DNA of 47,595 nt from Flavobacterium sp. A45. GTDB lineage: Bacteria > Bacteroidota > Bacteroidia > Flavobacteriales > Flavobacteriaceae. The translations under genes were made by a program, and so were the position numbers. The stretch is taken from contig NZ_MUNX01000039.1 in assembly GCF_002001005.1 (NCBI RefSeq), positions 1 to 47,595 on the forward strand. Direction: 5' to 3'. The notes beneath the pieces were generated by a model that was given only the letters and a program-made list of their open reading frames with translations, was not told where the DNA came from and did not search any database. This document shows positions 8,345 through 17,300 of this stretch, piece by piece. Position 1 is the stretch's first letter. Each line of letters starts with the position of its first letter.

Positions 8345-8375
8345 AAAAAAAGCCCCGAATTACTTCGAGGCTTTT
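8345..8375 (-). terminator. Terminator of tRNA-His (possibly bidirectional)
   Basis: AGCCCCGAA pairs with TTCGAGGCT around TTAC; on the minus strand a seven-T tract follows. It begins within 10 nt of the tRNA 3' end, and it could also stop transcription of the kinase gene from the other side. Confidence 0.8.
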
Positions 8376-8383
8376 GCCTTTTG

Positions 8384-8458
8384 GGTGGATGACCGGGTTC
8401 GAACCGGCGACCCTCGGCACCACAAACCGATGCTCTAACCAGCTGAGCTACAACCACC
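8384..8458 (-). tRNA. tRNA-His (GTG anticodon)
   Basis: On the minus strand a full cloverleaf can be drawn: acceptor GTGGTTG, D arm GCTC..GAGC, anticodon stem TCGGT/GCCGA with loop TTGTGGT (anticodon GTG), five-nt variable loop, and T arm GCCGG-TTCGAAC-CCGGT. The histidine identity elements are present: an extra G at -1 and C at 73. CCA is not encoded. The acceptor stem has a U5-U68 mismatch (GTGGTTG against CATCCAC). A canonical promoter and a terminator flank it. Confidence 0.95.
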
Positions 8459-8476
8459 ATTTGTGCTTAGCGGTTG

Positions 8477-8507
8477 CAAATATAGAACAAATGTTTACTT
8501 CTACAAA
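8477..8507 (-). promoter_or_regulatory. Bacteroidota-type promoter of tRNA-His
   Basis: On the minus strand, TTTG, 19 nt, then TATATTTG fits the Bacteroidota consensus TTTG-N17-23-TANNTTTG exactly. The -7 element ends about 19 nt before the tRNA 5' end, so the leader is short. Confidence 0.8.
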
Positions 8508-8534
8508 CAAAAAATTAAAAAAAATTCAGCAAAT

Positions 8535-9251
8535 TTACTTCAAATCTCCTAAACTATTGACTGCCAAATACCTTTCAACAGTAAAACCTTCGGCATGTTC
8601 TACACCTGTTAGCCTTCCTAAATCCCTAGAACGGTAATTTAGGCTTTCCAAGAAGTTTTTACTCGATATTGGCGATTCTGGTTCTTTCGAATTTGGATCA
8701 TAAAATTGGGAGCGGTAAGCCAAAATAGATTCAATTTTCTTATCAGTAAACCCTGTAATATCTACAACAAAATCAGGTTCTATATTTTTCCATTGTATAT
8801 AATGATAAACCACTTTCGGTCTCCATGGCTTTTGAATTTCACCATCAACAACCGTTTCAATTTTCATCAAACCAGATAAAAAACAAGCGTCCGAAACTAA
8901 TTTACTCCCTTTTTCGTGGTCAATATGTCTATCGTCTATTGCATTGCACAATACAATCTCAGGTTGGTACTTTCGGATCATCTTTATGATTTCCAACTGG
9001 TGCTTTTCATCATTAACAAAAAAACCGTCCCTCATATTCAAATTTTCGCGAACTATAACCCCTAATATCTTTGCTGCATCATTCGCTTCCTGATCGCGAA
9101 TTTCAGCGGAACCTCGAGTTCCCAGTTCACCACGGGTCAAATCAACAATCCCAACCTTTTTACCCAAAGAAACCTCTTTTAAAATTGTTCCGGAACATCC
9201 TAATTCTACATCATCGGGATGTGCTCCAAAAGCTAGTATATCTAATTTCAT
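8535..9251 (-). CDS. bshB1: Bacillithiol biosynthesis deacetylase BshB1
   Basis: A 238-residue PIG-L/LmbE-family zinc deacetylase. It removes the acetyl group from GlcNAc-malate to give GlcN-malate, the second step of bacillithiol synthesis in the cytoplasm. The zinc site is visible: AHPDD at residues 10-14 (His11, Asp14) and DRHIDH (His109, His112). The segments LTRGELGTRGSAEIRDQEA and NAIDDRHIDHEKGS are close to the BshB1 subgroup signatures, and the length matches. BshB1 is standard in flavobacteria, which use bacillithiol as their low-molecular-weight thiol. It sits between tRNA-His and the isochorismate synthase gene with a 100-nt gap, so joint transcription with the latter is possible but not shown. 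Confidence 0.95.
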   Translation of the reverse strand: MKLDILAFGAHPDDVELGCSGTILKEVSLGKKVGIVDLTRGELGTRGSAEIRDQEANDAAKILGVIVRENLNMRDGFFVNDEKHQLEIIKMIRKYQPEIVLCNAIDDRHIDHEKGSKLVSDACFLSGLMKIETVVDGEIQKPWRPKVVYHYIQWKNIEPDFVVDITGFTDKKIESILAYRSQFYDPNSKEPESPISSKNFLESLNYRSRDLGRLTGVEHAEGFTVERYLAVNSLGDLK

Positions 9252-9354
9252 CTATCTTATTTTAATGTTAAAAGAGAAAATTTAAATTTTGCTCTTTATA
9301 TTTTCTATTTTCTAAAAAACGAATTCTGCATTCTCTTTTCTGCAACCTGCATTC

Positions 9355-10434
9355 TTAATTGAAACCCCTCTTCATCGTCATTGACTTATTTACACTTTCC
9401 TCCCACTCTTTTTCTGGAATACTGTCTTTCGTAATTCCGCAACCCATAAATAAATTGGCTTTTGCAGTTTTTAGATTTAAATCCATTTCAATTTCCATAC
9501 AACGCAAATTAACAAACAAATCAGAACTGGTTTTATCTGATGCTGAACTGCTGTTCAATTCTCCTAAATAACCGGTGTAAAAAGTCCTATCATAATTTTC
9601 ATTATCCAAAATAAACTGCTTGGATTCCAATTTTGGCAAACCACAAACCGCAGGTGTGGGATGCAATAAACCAACAACTTCTTTTAAATTCTTAGTCGAA
9701 TTCAATTGACCTGAAATATCCGTTTTGATATGCCAAATACTTCCCGCTTTTATACTGTACGGTTCAGAAACTAAAATTGAATTTGAAACTTTATTCAACT
9801 CAGAGACAATATAATCGGTAACGAATTGCTGTTCTTGTTTTTCTTTATCTTGCCATACAATCTCCTCATAACCAGTGTTTTTTTGTGTCCCAGCTAAAGC
9901 CATAGTTTCAAAAATATTTCCTTCAACTTTCAATAATTGCTCTGGCGTTGCTCCCATCCAAATTCCAATTTTCGGATGAAAAAAACAATACACAAAAGTC
10001 GCAGGATATAATTGAACTAGGTTTTCAAAAGTGGTAACCAAGTCAAAATCAAGCAAATCAATAGTTTCTTTTCGAGACAAAACTACTTTCTGAAATTCAT
10101 TCTCTTGTATCGCTTCGATTCCTTTGGCAACTAATCTTTCAAAATTTGTCTTGACAATTTCATTGGGAGAAACAAACTCTTTTTCATTTTCAGAAATCTC
10201 TTTTTTATCAAATGCAAAACGCTTGATTTCGGAATTCTCTTCAGGAATTATATAATTTTTATTTCCATCGAAAGAAGAAAAAACAAAACCTCTTTCGGTA
10301 AAATCAACTACTTCATACAAAGTATCATTTTGCTGAAACATTCCAATTACAGCATCTGAATTGGGTTTACAATACAAAACAAAAGGCAAGTTATGCTGTT
10401 GTTGCTGTATCACTATTTCAAAAAAATCATCCAT
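9355..10434 (-). CDS. menF: Isochorismate synthase (chorismate-binding family)
   Basis: A 359-residue chorismate-utilising enzyme converting chorismate to isochorismate, the entry to menaquinone synthesis. The family blocks appear in order: QKVVLSRKE, WMGATPEQLLKV, ETMALAGTQ, LHPTPAVCGLP (usually VGG or VCG), FYTGYLGEL and GCGITKDSIPEKEWEES. Its length is close to that of compact EntC/MenF proteins. The start codon lies one nucleotide after the stop of the upstream hotdog thioesterase gene, a tight pair on the minus strand. A siderophore EntC role is possible in principle, but no siderophore genes are nearby and the thioesterase partner fits the menaquinone pathway. Confidence 0.9.
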   Translation of the reverse strand: MDDFFEIVIQQQQHNLPFVLYCKPNSDAVIGMFQQNDTLYEVVDFTERGFVFSSFDGNKNYIIPEENSEIKRFAFDKKEISENEKEFVSPNEIVKTNFERLVAKGIEAIQENEFQKVVLSRKETIDLLDFDLVTTFENLVQLYPATFVYCFFHPKIGIWMGATPEQLLKVEGNIFETMALAGTQKNTGYEEIVWQDKEKQEQQFVTDYIVSELNKVSNSILVSEPYSIKAGSIWHIKTDISGQLNSTKNLKEVVGLLHPTPAVCGLPKLESKQFILDNENYDRTFYTGYLGELNSSSASDKTSSDLFVNLRCMEIEMDLNLKTAKANLFMGCGITKDSIPEKEWEESVNKSMTMKRGFN

Positions 10435-10435
10435 A

Positions 10436-10864
10436 TTATTGTTTCTCTTTCGTCAAAACCATATTCGTCAATTTGCAAAGCGAAACTAAATTCCCAGCTT
10501 CATCCGTGATTTTAATTTCCCAGAGATGCAAACTTCTGCCTTTATGAATAATGCGGGCAGTACCAATAACAAAGCCTTCACGAATACTTTTTAGATGATT
10601 GGCCGAAATTTCGATACCACGTACTTCCTGGTTTTTATCATTAATAAAAAAATGAGAAGCGGCACTCCCAACACTTTCTGCCAAAGCCACCGAAGCTCCT
10701 CCGTGCAACAAACCCATTGGCTGATGTACTGATGAATTCACTGGCATTTTGGCAACAAGAAAACCTTCGCCAGCATCTATAAACTCGATATTTAGTGTTT
10801 CCATCAAAGTATTTTTGGAAAACTCATTGCAATATTCGAGCATTTTATCTTTATCTATTGTCAT
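10436..10864 (-). CDS. Hotdog-fold thioesterase, probable DHNA-CoA hydrolase
   Basis: A 142-residue single hotdog-domain protein of the PaaI/YdiI type. The active-site helix reads HQPMGLLHGGASVALAES, with the conserved HGG turn and an acidic residue further along, and the following strand segment GIEISANHLKSIREG is typical of the family. Enzymes of this group hydrolyse aromatic acyl-CoA such as 1,4-dihydroxy-2-naphthoyl-CoA in menaquinone synthesis. The adjoining isochorismate synthase gene (one nucleotide apart) is the main reason to prefer that role over phenylacetyl-CoA hydrolysis. It is the first gene of the two-gene unit. Confidence 0.87.
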   Translation of the reverse strand: MTIDKDKMLEYCNEFSKNTLMETLNIEFIDAGEGFLVAKMPVNSSVHQPMGLLHGGASVALAESVGSAASHFFINDKNQEVRGIEISANHLKSIREGFVIGTARIIHKGRSLHLWEIKITDEAGNLVSLCKLTNMVLTKEKQ

Positions 10865-11008
10865 ATCTTGATTTTAAAGATTGTAAAAATACGCTAATTT
10901 GATAATTCAAAAAAGAAATAAATGAAATGCTACAGAAACTAAAAATCTAATCCTCACAACAAAGCCAAGAATCTAATTTATTGTTATTTTTACAAAAAAT
11001 AAAACGAA

Positions 11009-12520
11009 ATGCGTCGAATCACCTTACTGATTTTAACTGGAATTATACTTTCATTTTGCTCCTGTCGTAGTGATTTTGAAACCGTGGCCAGTACAGGTAA
11101 TTTAACTTTTTCAAAAGACACGGTTTATTTAGATACTGTTTTCACCAATTTGAGTTCGAGTACATACGCTTTAAAAGTGTATAACCATTCCAAAGATGAC
11201 ATCAACATACCGCTCATAAAATTTGCCAATGGAGCAAACTCAAAATACCGAATGAGTGTTGATGGCGCACAGGGAAATCAAGGAAAAATGTTCGAGAATG
11301 TTACGTTATTAGCCAAAGACAGTCTGTATATTTTCATAGAAACAACCGTAGAAAGCGATAACACCACCCCAACCGAATTCCTATATACAGACCAAATTGA
11401 ATTTGACAGTGGTGCAAATCTTCAGAAAGTGGAATTAGTAACTTTGGTGCAAGATGCCATTTTATTATACCCAAACCGCAATGCAGATGGTACCACAGAA
11501 ACGCTTCCAATTGGAAATGAAAAAATAAGTGGCTTTTATTTGGACAAAAACGATCCTATTCATGGAAACGAACTTATTTTTACCAATAAAAAGGCCTATG
11601 TAATTTACGGATACGCCGCCGTTCCCGAAGGTGAAACAGTGACTTTTGATCCAGGAGCAAGAGTTTATTTCCATTCTGATTCTGGGATTATCGTACCCAA
11701 AACTGCTTCGATACATATTAACGGTAGTAAGTCCACAACAGATAAACTAGAAAACGAAGTGATTTTCGGTGGTGATCGTCAACAACCGAATTTTGGATAT
11801 ATCCCAGGACAATGGGGAACTGTTTGGTTACAAAATGGAAGTACCAATAATACAATTCAAAATCTCACACTCAAAAACGCTACAGTTGGGCTATTCATCG
11901 AAGGCAATGACGGAACAACTATGCCTATAAAAAACACCCAGATTTACAATTGCACACATTACGGAATTCAAGCCAAAAGTGCTTTGATTGAAGGAGAAAA
12001 CATCGTTATTAACTACACCGGAAAAGCCAGTTTAGCTTGCACTTACGGAGGAAATTACAAGTTCACGCACTCAACTTTCAACAACGACTGGTCAAGTCCT
12101 GAACAAGTAGCGGTGTACATTAGCAATTACATCGATGGTGGCACTCCTGAAACCAAAGATCTTACTGGAGCAACCTTCAACAATTGCATCATTTATGGTT
12201 CGTATTCGAACGAACTGCTTTTGGACAAAAAATCAGGAGCTGCATTTGTCTATCAATTTAATAATTGTCTAATTAAGTCCAACAAAAACAATGATCCTGA
12301 TTATCTATTTGAAACTGATCCTGTTCATTACAATTCCATTATTCTCAACAAAGACCCAAAATTCTTTAATCCAAACATCAACAACTTCAATATCGACGAA
12401 ACTTCTTCTGCTTTCGCAAAAGGGAATTCGGCTTATTTAATTCCGTTTGATATACTAGGAATTACCAGAACGGTGCCACCAGATTTAGGTGCATATCAGA
12501 ATAAACCGTTTCCTAAATAA
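11009..12520 (+). CDS. Parallel beta-helix lipoprotein, Bacteroidota-specific
   Basis: A 503-residue lipoprotein: hydrophobic signal, then a lipobox-like FCSC with the acylated residue Cys19. The first part (20-150) looks like a beta-sandwich with short strands (TVYLDTVFTNLSSSTYALKV). From about residue 195 it contains irregular rungs of a right-handed parallel beta-helix: GETVTFDPGARVYFHSDSG, TIQNLTLKNATVGLFIEG, NTQIYNCTHYGIQAKSALI. It ends PDLGAYQ, a common tail of such helical repeat proteins. Proteins of this layout are conserved across flavobacteria with unknown role; polysaccharide contact at the cell surface is only a guess. It is monocistronic and converges on the DUF417 gene, 18 nt away. 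Confidence 0.85.
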   Translation: MRRITLLILTGIILSFCSCRSDFETVASTGNLTFSKDTVYLDTVFTNLSSSTYALKVYNHSKDDINIPLIKFANGANSKYRMSVDGAQGNQGKMFENVTLLAKDSLYIFIETTVESDNTTPTEFLYTDQIEFDSGANLQKVELVTLVQDAILLYPNRNADGTTETLPIGNEKISGFYLDKNDPIHGNELIFTNKKAYVIYGYAAVPEGETVTFDPGARVYFHSDSGIIVPKTASIHINGSKSTTDKLENEVIFGGDRQQPNFGYIPGQWGTVWLQNGSTNNTIQNLTLKNATVGLFIEGNDGTTMPIKNTQIYNCTHYGIQAKSALIEGENIVINYTGKASLACTYGGNYKFTHSTFNNDWSSPEQVAVYISNYIDGGTPETKDLTGATFNNCIIYGSYSNELLLDKKSGAAFVYQFNNCLIKSNKNNDPDYLFETDPVHYNSIILNKDPKFFNPNINNFNIDETSSAFAKGNSAYLIPFDILGITRTVPPDLGAYQNKPFPK

Positions 12521-12538
12521 AATCGAAAATGGTAGTTT

Positions 12539-13153
12539 TTATGATTTAATAGAAGAGCTTATGATTTTTTGAGCACTATTAGATGCAATAATTAACCCTC
12601 CAGCGAGCATAATTATATCTTTTATTACCAATCGTCCAGCTCCAGACAAATATGGAAAACCATGTTGAGGAGTCTGAAAATCTCCACCTAAATTCGGAAC
12701 GTAAACTTCTGGAGTTGTTATTAAAAATGTTAACGTGGTAATTGACATCCCAGCAGTTAAAATTCCTCCCCAAAATCCTATTTTAGGAAACCAAATACCC
12801 AGCAATACAGATAGCCCAATAATTACGATAACCAATCCCAAACCATAAGAAAAAGCATAGGTCCCATTACTTTCATGCCAATCTATATTATTTTTTACTG
12901 TTTTGCCTTCTAGATTTTTATACAAATTATATTCTGCTACAATTTCTCCTTTATCTTTTTTGGCCGTATTACCCGTGTTATGATAAAAAAATTTCATAAA
13001 AGGACTGTTTATAACGAATGGCACTATTCCATCGGCCTCATAGTTGAAAGCTTTCAAGCCTCCAATCCAAACCATTACAACAAATATTGCAACCCTAATA
13101 AAATCGATAAAATAACTTTGTCCTGAAGCAAAAAATTTAATAATACTTTTCAT
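12539..13153 (-). CDS. DUF417 (YkgB/RclC-like) inner-membrane protein
   Basis: A 204-residue protein with about four membrane helices: residues 18-38, two in the middle (FSYGLGLVIVIIGLSVLLGI and GGILTAGMSITTLTFLI) and a C-terminal one near IIMLAGGLIIASN. The N-terminal helix with VMVWIGGLKAFNYEADGIVP and the segment TPEVY are signatures of DUF417, the family of E. coli YkgB/RclC, which belongs to the reactive-chlorine-resistance operon. It has its own promoter and lies downstream of an AraC-type regulator on the same strand, as rclC does with rclR. The molecular function of the family is not established. Confidence 0.87.
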   Translation of the reverse strand: MKSIIKFFASGQSYFIDFIRVAIFVVMVWIGGLKAFNYEADGIVPFVINSPFMKFFYHNTGNTAKKDKGEIVAEYNLYKNLEGKTVKNNIDWHESNGTYAFSYGLGLVIVIIGLSVLLGIWFPKIGFWGGILTAGMSITTLTFLITTPEVYVPNLGGDFQTPQHGFPYLSGAGRLVIKDIIMLAGGLIIASNSAQKIISSSIKS

Positions 13154-13178
13154 TTCTTAATTATTTTTGATTAGAGTA

Positions 13179-13206
13179 CAAAGGTATATAACAATTTAAA
13201 ATACAA
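13179..13206 (-). promoter_or_regulatory. Promoter of the DUF417 gene
   Basis: On the minus strand, TTG, 17 nt, then TACCTTTG matches the Bacteroidota promoter consensus. It lies in the 60-nt gap after the araC-type gene, so the DUF417 gene can be expressed separately and is positioned to be controlled by that regulator. Confidence 0.7.
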
Positions 13207-13213
13207 GAATGGA

Positions 13214-14062
13214 CTAAATGGGGTTTTGCATGGACTGTTTAGCCACAATAGAAATTCCAACATCTTCTCTGAACTTTTTTGGCGAAACACCAACTCCTTT
13301 TTTAAAGTATCTGCTAAAATAAAATTCATCTTCAAAATTGAGTTCACTTGCAATTATCTTGATGGGCTTATACGTTAGATGCAACAGCTTTTTAGCTTCC
13401 AGCACAATACGCTCCTGAATTAGTTTTGACGGAGATTTTCCAAAATTTTTTTTGATTTTTTTACTGAACGCATCTTTCGACAAACATAATTTGGAAGCAT
13501 AGAACTCCACTTCTTTTGATTCTAGAAAGTGCTTGTCTAATAAAAATTGGAAATTTAAAATATCGTCATGTTTAGCTGGTTCTTTTACAAAATAAGTCTC
13601 ATTTAGCAGTTTCTCTTTACTGCACAGAGCCAAAATAAGCTGGAGATACGATTTAACAATTGATATATCCGAATTCAACTCGGACAGGCCCAAAATCTGC
13701 ATTTTCTGAATAATCGTACTAATCTCATCGTAAACCAGATCAGAAACCGCCACAAAAGGCTGTTGATATATATTATTAAACAAAATCCCATTGCATGCAA
13801 CCTCTTTTTTGTGGTACTCAATACAGTAGAAATCTCCATGAAATTGAATAATATTTGCAAATACTGTCGAAGAATCATGCCAACTCAAACACTGATAGGG
13901 AGCTAAAAAAAGCAAATGCCTACCTGTTGATTCATATTGTGTAAAATCTACAGAAAAAGAGGAAGCCCCGTCAACCATAATAATGTTATAATAGGGGGTT
14001 TTAATTTCGGTTGCCGTAGTAAATGATTGAAATTGGTTGATTTTAATTCGTGAATCGAACAT
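13214..14062 (-). CDS. AraC family transcriptional regulator
   Basis: A 282-residue regulator. Residues 1-150 form a cupin-like N-terminal sensory part (SFSVDFTQYESTGRHLLFLA, FANIIQFHGDFYCIEYH). Residues 180-275 form the double helix-turn-helix: LCLSKDAFSKKIKKNFG is helix-turn-helix 1 and IASELNFEDEFYFSRYFKKG, then GVSPKKFRE, is helix-turn-helix 2. Cysteines at CLSWHDSS, FYCIEY and VACNG in the sensory half could be redox-sensitive, as in RclR, but that is inference. It lies directly upstream of the DUF417 gene. The effector is unknown. Confidence 0.92.
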   Translation of the reverse strand: MFDSRIKINQFQSFTTATEIKTPYYNIIMVDGASSFSVDFTQYESTGRHLLFLAPYQCLSWHDSSTVFANIIQFHGDFYCIEYHKKEVACNGILFNNIYQQPFVAVSDLVYDEISTIIQKMQILGLSELNSDISIVKSYLQLILALCSKEKLLNETYFVKEPAKHDDILNFQFLLDKHFLESKEVEFYASKLCLSKDAFSKKIKKNFGKSPSKLIQERIVLEAKKLLHLTYKPIKIIASELNFEDEFYFSRYFKKGVGVSPKKFREDVGISIVAKQSMQNPI

Positions 14063-14300
14063 ACTAAATTTTGTGTTATTCTTAAAATTACTGCTAACTC
14101 AAAACATACAAAACTCACAAAGTTTGGATATATGTAAAAGTCTATTTTTTACTTGTTTATTTTTCTCTTTTTGTAAAGTTATAAATTATTTCCTATTTGC
14201 GCTTTTTTATCACAGCAAGGCTAAATACGGCGAACTAAAGGAAGCCGATTCAGGCTGATTTTTCACCTTTTTAAATTTTCAGAATACTTTGCTTTTCACA

Positions 14301-14332
14301 TTTGCTCTTACTATATATTTAACCTAAATTTG
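14301..14332 (+). promoter_or_regulatory. Promoter of purL
   Basis: TTTG, 20 nt, then TAAATTTG is a full match to the Bacteroidota consensus. The -7 element lies 30 nt before the purL ATG. The rest of the 299-nt gap to the divergent araC-type gene holds no convincing gene. Confidence 0.8.
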
Positions 14333-14361
14333 CACCGTTAAATACAACAAACTACACAACA

Positions 14362-17300
14362 ATGATCCATTTCTTTGAAAACCAAAGCAAAACTGTTTTT
14401 GCAGTACAAACGCAAAACGAAATTTCGGCTCAAGACATTTCAAAACTTAATTGGCTTTTTGCCGACGCAAATAAAATAGAGAAATCCGCTTTGTCGGATT
14501 TTTTTGTTGGACCTCGCGCCACAATGATTACGCCTTGGAGTACCAATGCGGTGGAAATTACCCAGAACATGGGGATTACCGGAATCATTCGTATCGAAGA
14601 ATTTCACAAAGTAGCAGCCGATTTCAATGATTTCGATCCTATGCTTTCGCAAAAATATACCGAGTTGAATCAAGATATTTTCACGATTCATATTCAACCA
14701 GAAGCTATTTTGGATATTGATGATATTGCTGCTTATAACAAATCGGAAGGTTTGGCTTTAAGTCAGGAAGAAGTAGAATATTTGGATAATTTATCAACCA
14801 AATTAGGTAGAAAATTAACAGATTCAGAGATTTTCGCTTTCTCTCAAGCCAATTCAGAGCACTGTCGTCACAAAATTTTCAACGGAACTTTCGTTATTGA
14901 TGGTGTAGAAAAAGAAACTTCTCTTTTTAAATTAATCAAAAAAACATCTCAGGAAAACCCTAACGATATTGTTTCGGCTTACAAAGACAACGTAGCTTTT
15001 GTAAAAGGACCAAGAGTACAGCAATTTGCTCCAAAAACTGCCGACAAACCTGATTTTTATGAAATAAAAGAATTTGATTCGGTTATCTCTTTAAAAGCAG
15101 AAACACATAATTTCCCAACCACTGTAGAGCCTTTTAACGGAGCTGCAACAGGATCAGGGGGAGAAATTCGTGACCGTTTGGCTGGAGGACAAGGTTCGTT
15201 ACCAATGGCAGGAACAGCAGTTTACATGACTTCTTATTCTCGTCTAGAGGAAAACAGACCTTGGGAAGATGCCGTGACCGAAAGAAAATGGTTATATCAA
15301 ACTCCAATGGACATCTTGATAAAAGCTTCGAACGGAGCGTCTGATTTTGGAAATAAATTTGGACAGCCGCTTATAACAGGTTCAGTTTTAACTTTTGAAC
15401 ATGAAGAAAACAACCGCAAAATTGGTTACGATAAAGTAATTATGCAAGCCGGTGGAATTGGTTACGGAAAATTAGACCAAGCCATTAAACACAAACCACA
15501 AGAAGGAGACAAAATCGTTATCCTTGGTGGAGAAAATTATAGAATTGGAATGGGTGGAGCTGCGGTTTCATCAGCAGATACAGGAGCTTTTGGTTCAGGA
15601 ATCGAATTAAACGCTATCCAACGTTCGAACCCAGAAATGCAAAAACGTGCTGCCAACGCCATTCGTGGTTTGGTAGAAAGTGATAATAACCCAATCGTTT
15701 CTATTCACGATCACGGAGCAGGTGGACACTTAAACTGTCTTTCGGAATTGGTGGAAGAAACAGGTGGATTAATCGATTTGGACAAATTGCCAGTTGGTGA
15801 CCCTACCCTATCCGCAAAAGAAATCATTGGTAACGAATCGCAAGAAAGAATGGGATTGGTTATTGGTAAAAAAGACATCGACATTTTACAACGAATTGCA
15901 GACAGAGAGCGCTCTCCTATGTACCAAGTAGGTGATGTAACTGCTGACCACCGTTTTACTTTCGAATCAAAAACTACTGGTTTGAAACCAATGGATTATG
16001 CTTTGGAAGATTTCTTCGGAAGTTCACCAAAAACGGTAATGACGGACAATACCATCAATTATAACTACGCAGGTTTAGAATATAACGTAAAAAACATAGC
16101 CACTTATTTAGAGCAAGTATTGCAATTGGAAGCGGTTGCCTGTAAAGACTGGTTGACAAACAAAGTGGATCGTTGCGTTGGCGGAAAAGTAGCCAAACAA
16201 CAATGTGCTGGACCATTGCAATTGCCATTGAACAATTGTGGTGTTATGGCTTTGGATTACCAAGGAAAAGAAGGAGTTGCAACCTCAATCGGACACTCTC
16301 CTATCGCCTCTTTGATTGACCCTGTTGCAGGAACAAGAACAGCTATCGCCGAATCGTTATCAAACATTGTTTGGGCTCCGATTAAAGACGGATTGAAAGG
16401 AATTTCATTGTCGGCCAACTGGATGTGGGCTTGTAAAAATGAAGGTGAAGACGCTCGTTTATATGCTGCTGTAGAAGCTTGTTCTGATTTTGCCATCGAA
16501 TTAGGGATCAACATTCCAACTGGAAAAGATTCACTTTCGATGAAACAAAAATATCCAAACGACGAAGTGATTGCACCGGGAACGGTAATTATTTCTGCTG
16601 GTGGAAACTGTATTGACATTAGAAAAGTAGTGGAGCCTGTTTTACAAAAAGACGGTGGTTCTATTTATTATATCAATTTGTCCCAAGACGACTTCAAACT
16701 AGGAGGTTCTTCATTGGCACAAACACTGAATGTTATCGGAAACGATGCTCCGACAATTAAAGACGCAGCTTTCTTTAAAAATGCATTCAACACTATTCAA
16801 GAATTGATTTTAGACAATCAGATTTTGGCTGGACACGATATCGGAAGCGGCGGTTTGATTACTACTTTATTGGAAATGTGTTTCGCTGATGTGAATTTGG
16901 GAGCGAAAATTGACTTCTCTGTTTTTGAAGAAAAAGACATCATCAAATATCTTTTTGCCGAAAACATTGCTGTGGTATTCCAAGCCAATTCAGATGAAGC
17001 GGTCGAAGCTAAATTGAGTGCCAACAATGTATCTTTCTTCAAATTAGGAAGCGCAACAACTGAAGCTACTTTAGACTTTGGCCCTTGTAAATTGGACATT
17101 GCAAAATACAGAGACATTTGGTTTAAAACTTCATTCTTATTAGACCAAAAACAAGCTAAAAACGGAACAGCTCAAGCACGTTTCGATAATTATAAAAACC
17201 AAGTATTAAACTATACTTTCCCTGCACACTTTACTGGTAAAGCACCTGTCATCTCGAGCGCAGTCGAGAGACCAAAAGCAGCAATTATCCGCGAAAAAGG

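Noticed and set aside
8220..8438. Open frame running from the kinase 3' end into tRNA-His
   Set aside because: It overlaps the real kinase frame and ends inside the tRNA; no protein features.
8374..8637. Open frame beginning MPFGWMTGFEPATLG across tRNA-His
   Set aside because: It is the translated reverse of a tRNA, a well-known source of spurious proteins, and it overlaps bshB1.
14037..14258. 73-codon frame in the araC-purL gap
   Set aside because: It overlaps the araC-type start, has low-complexity Phe/Leu/Ser content from AT-rich DNA, and has no promoter.
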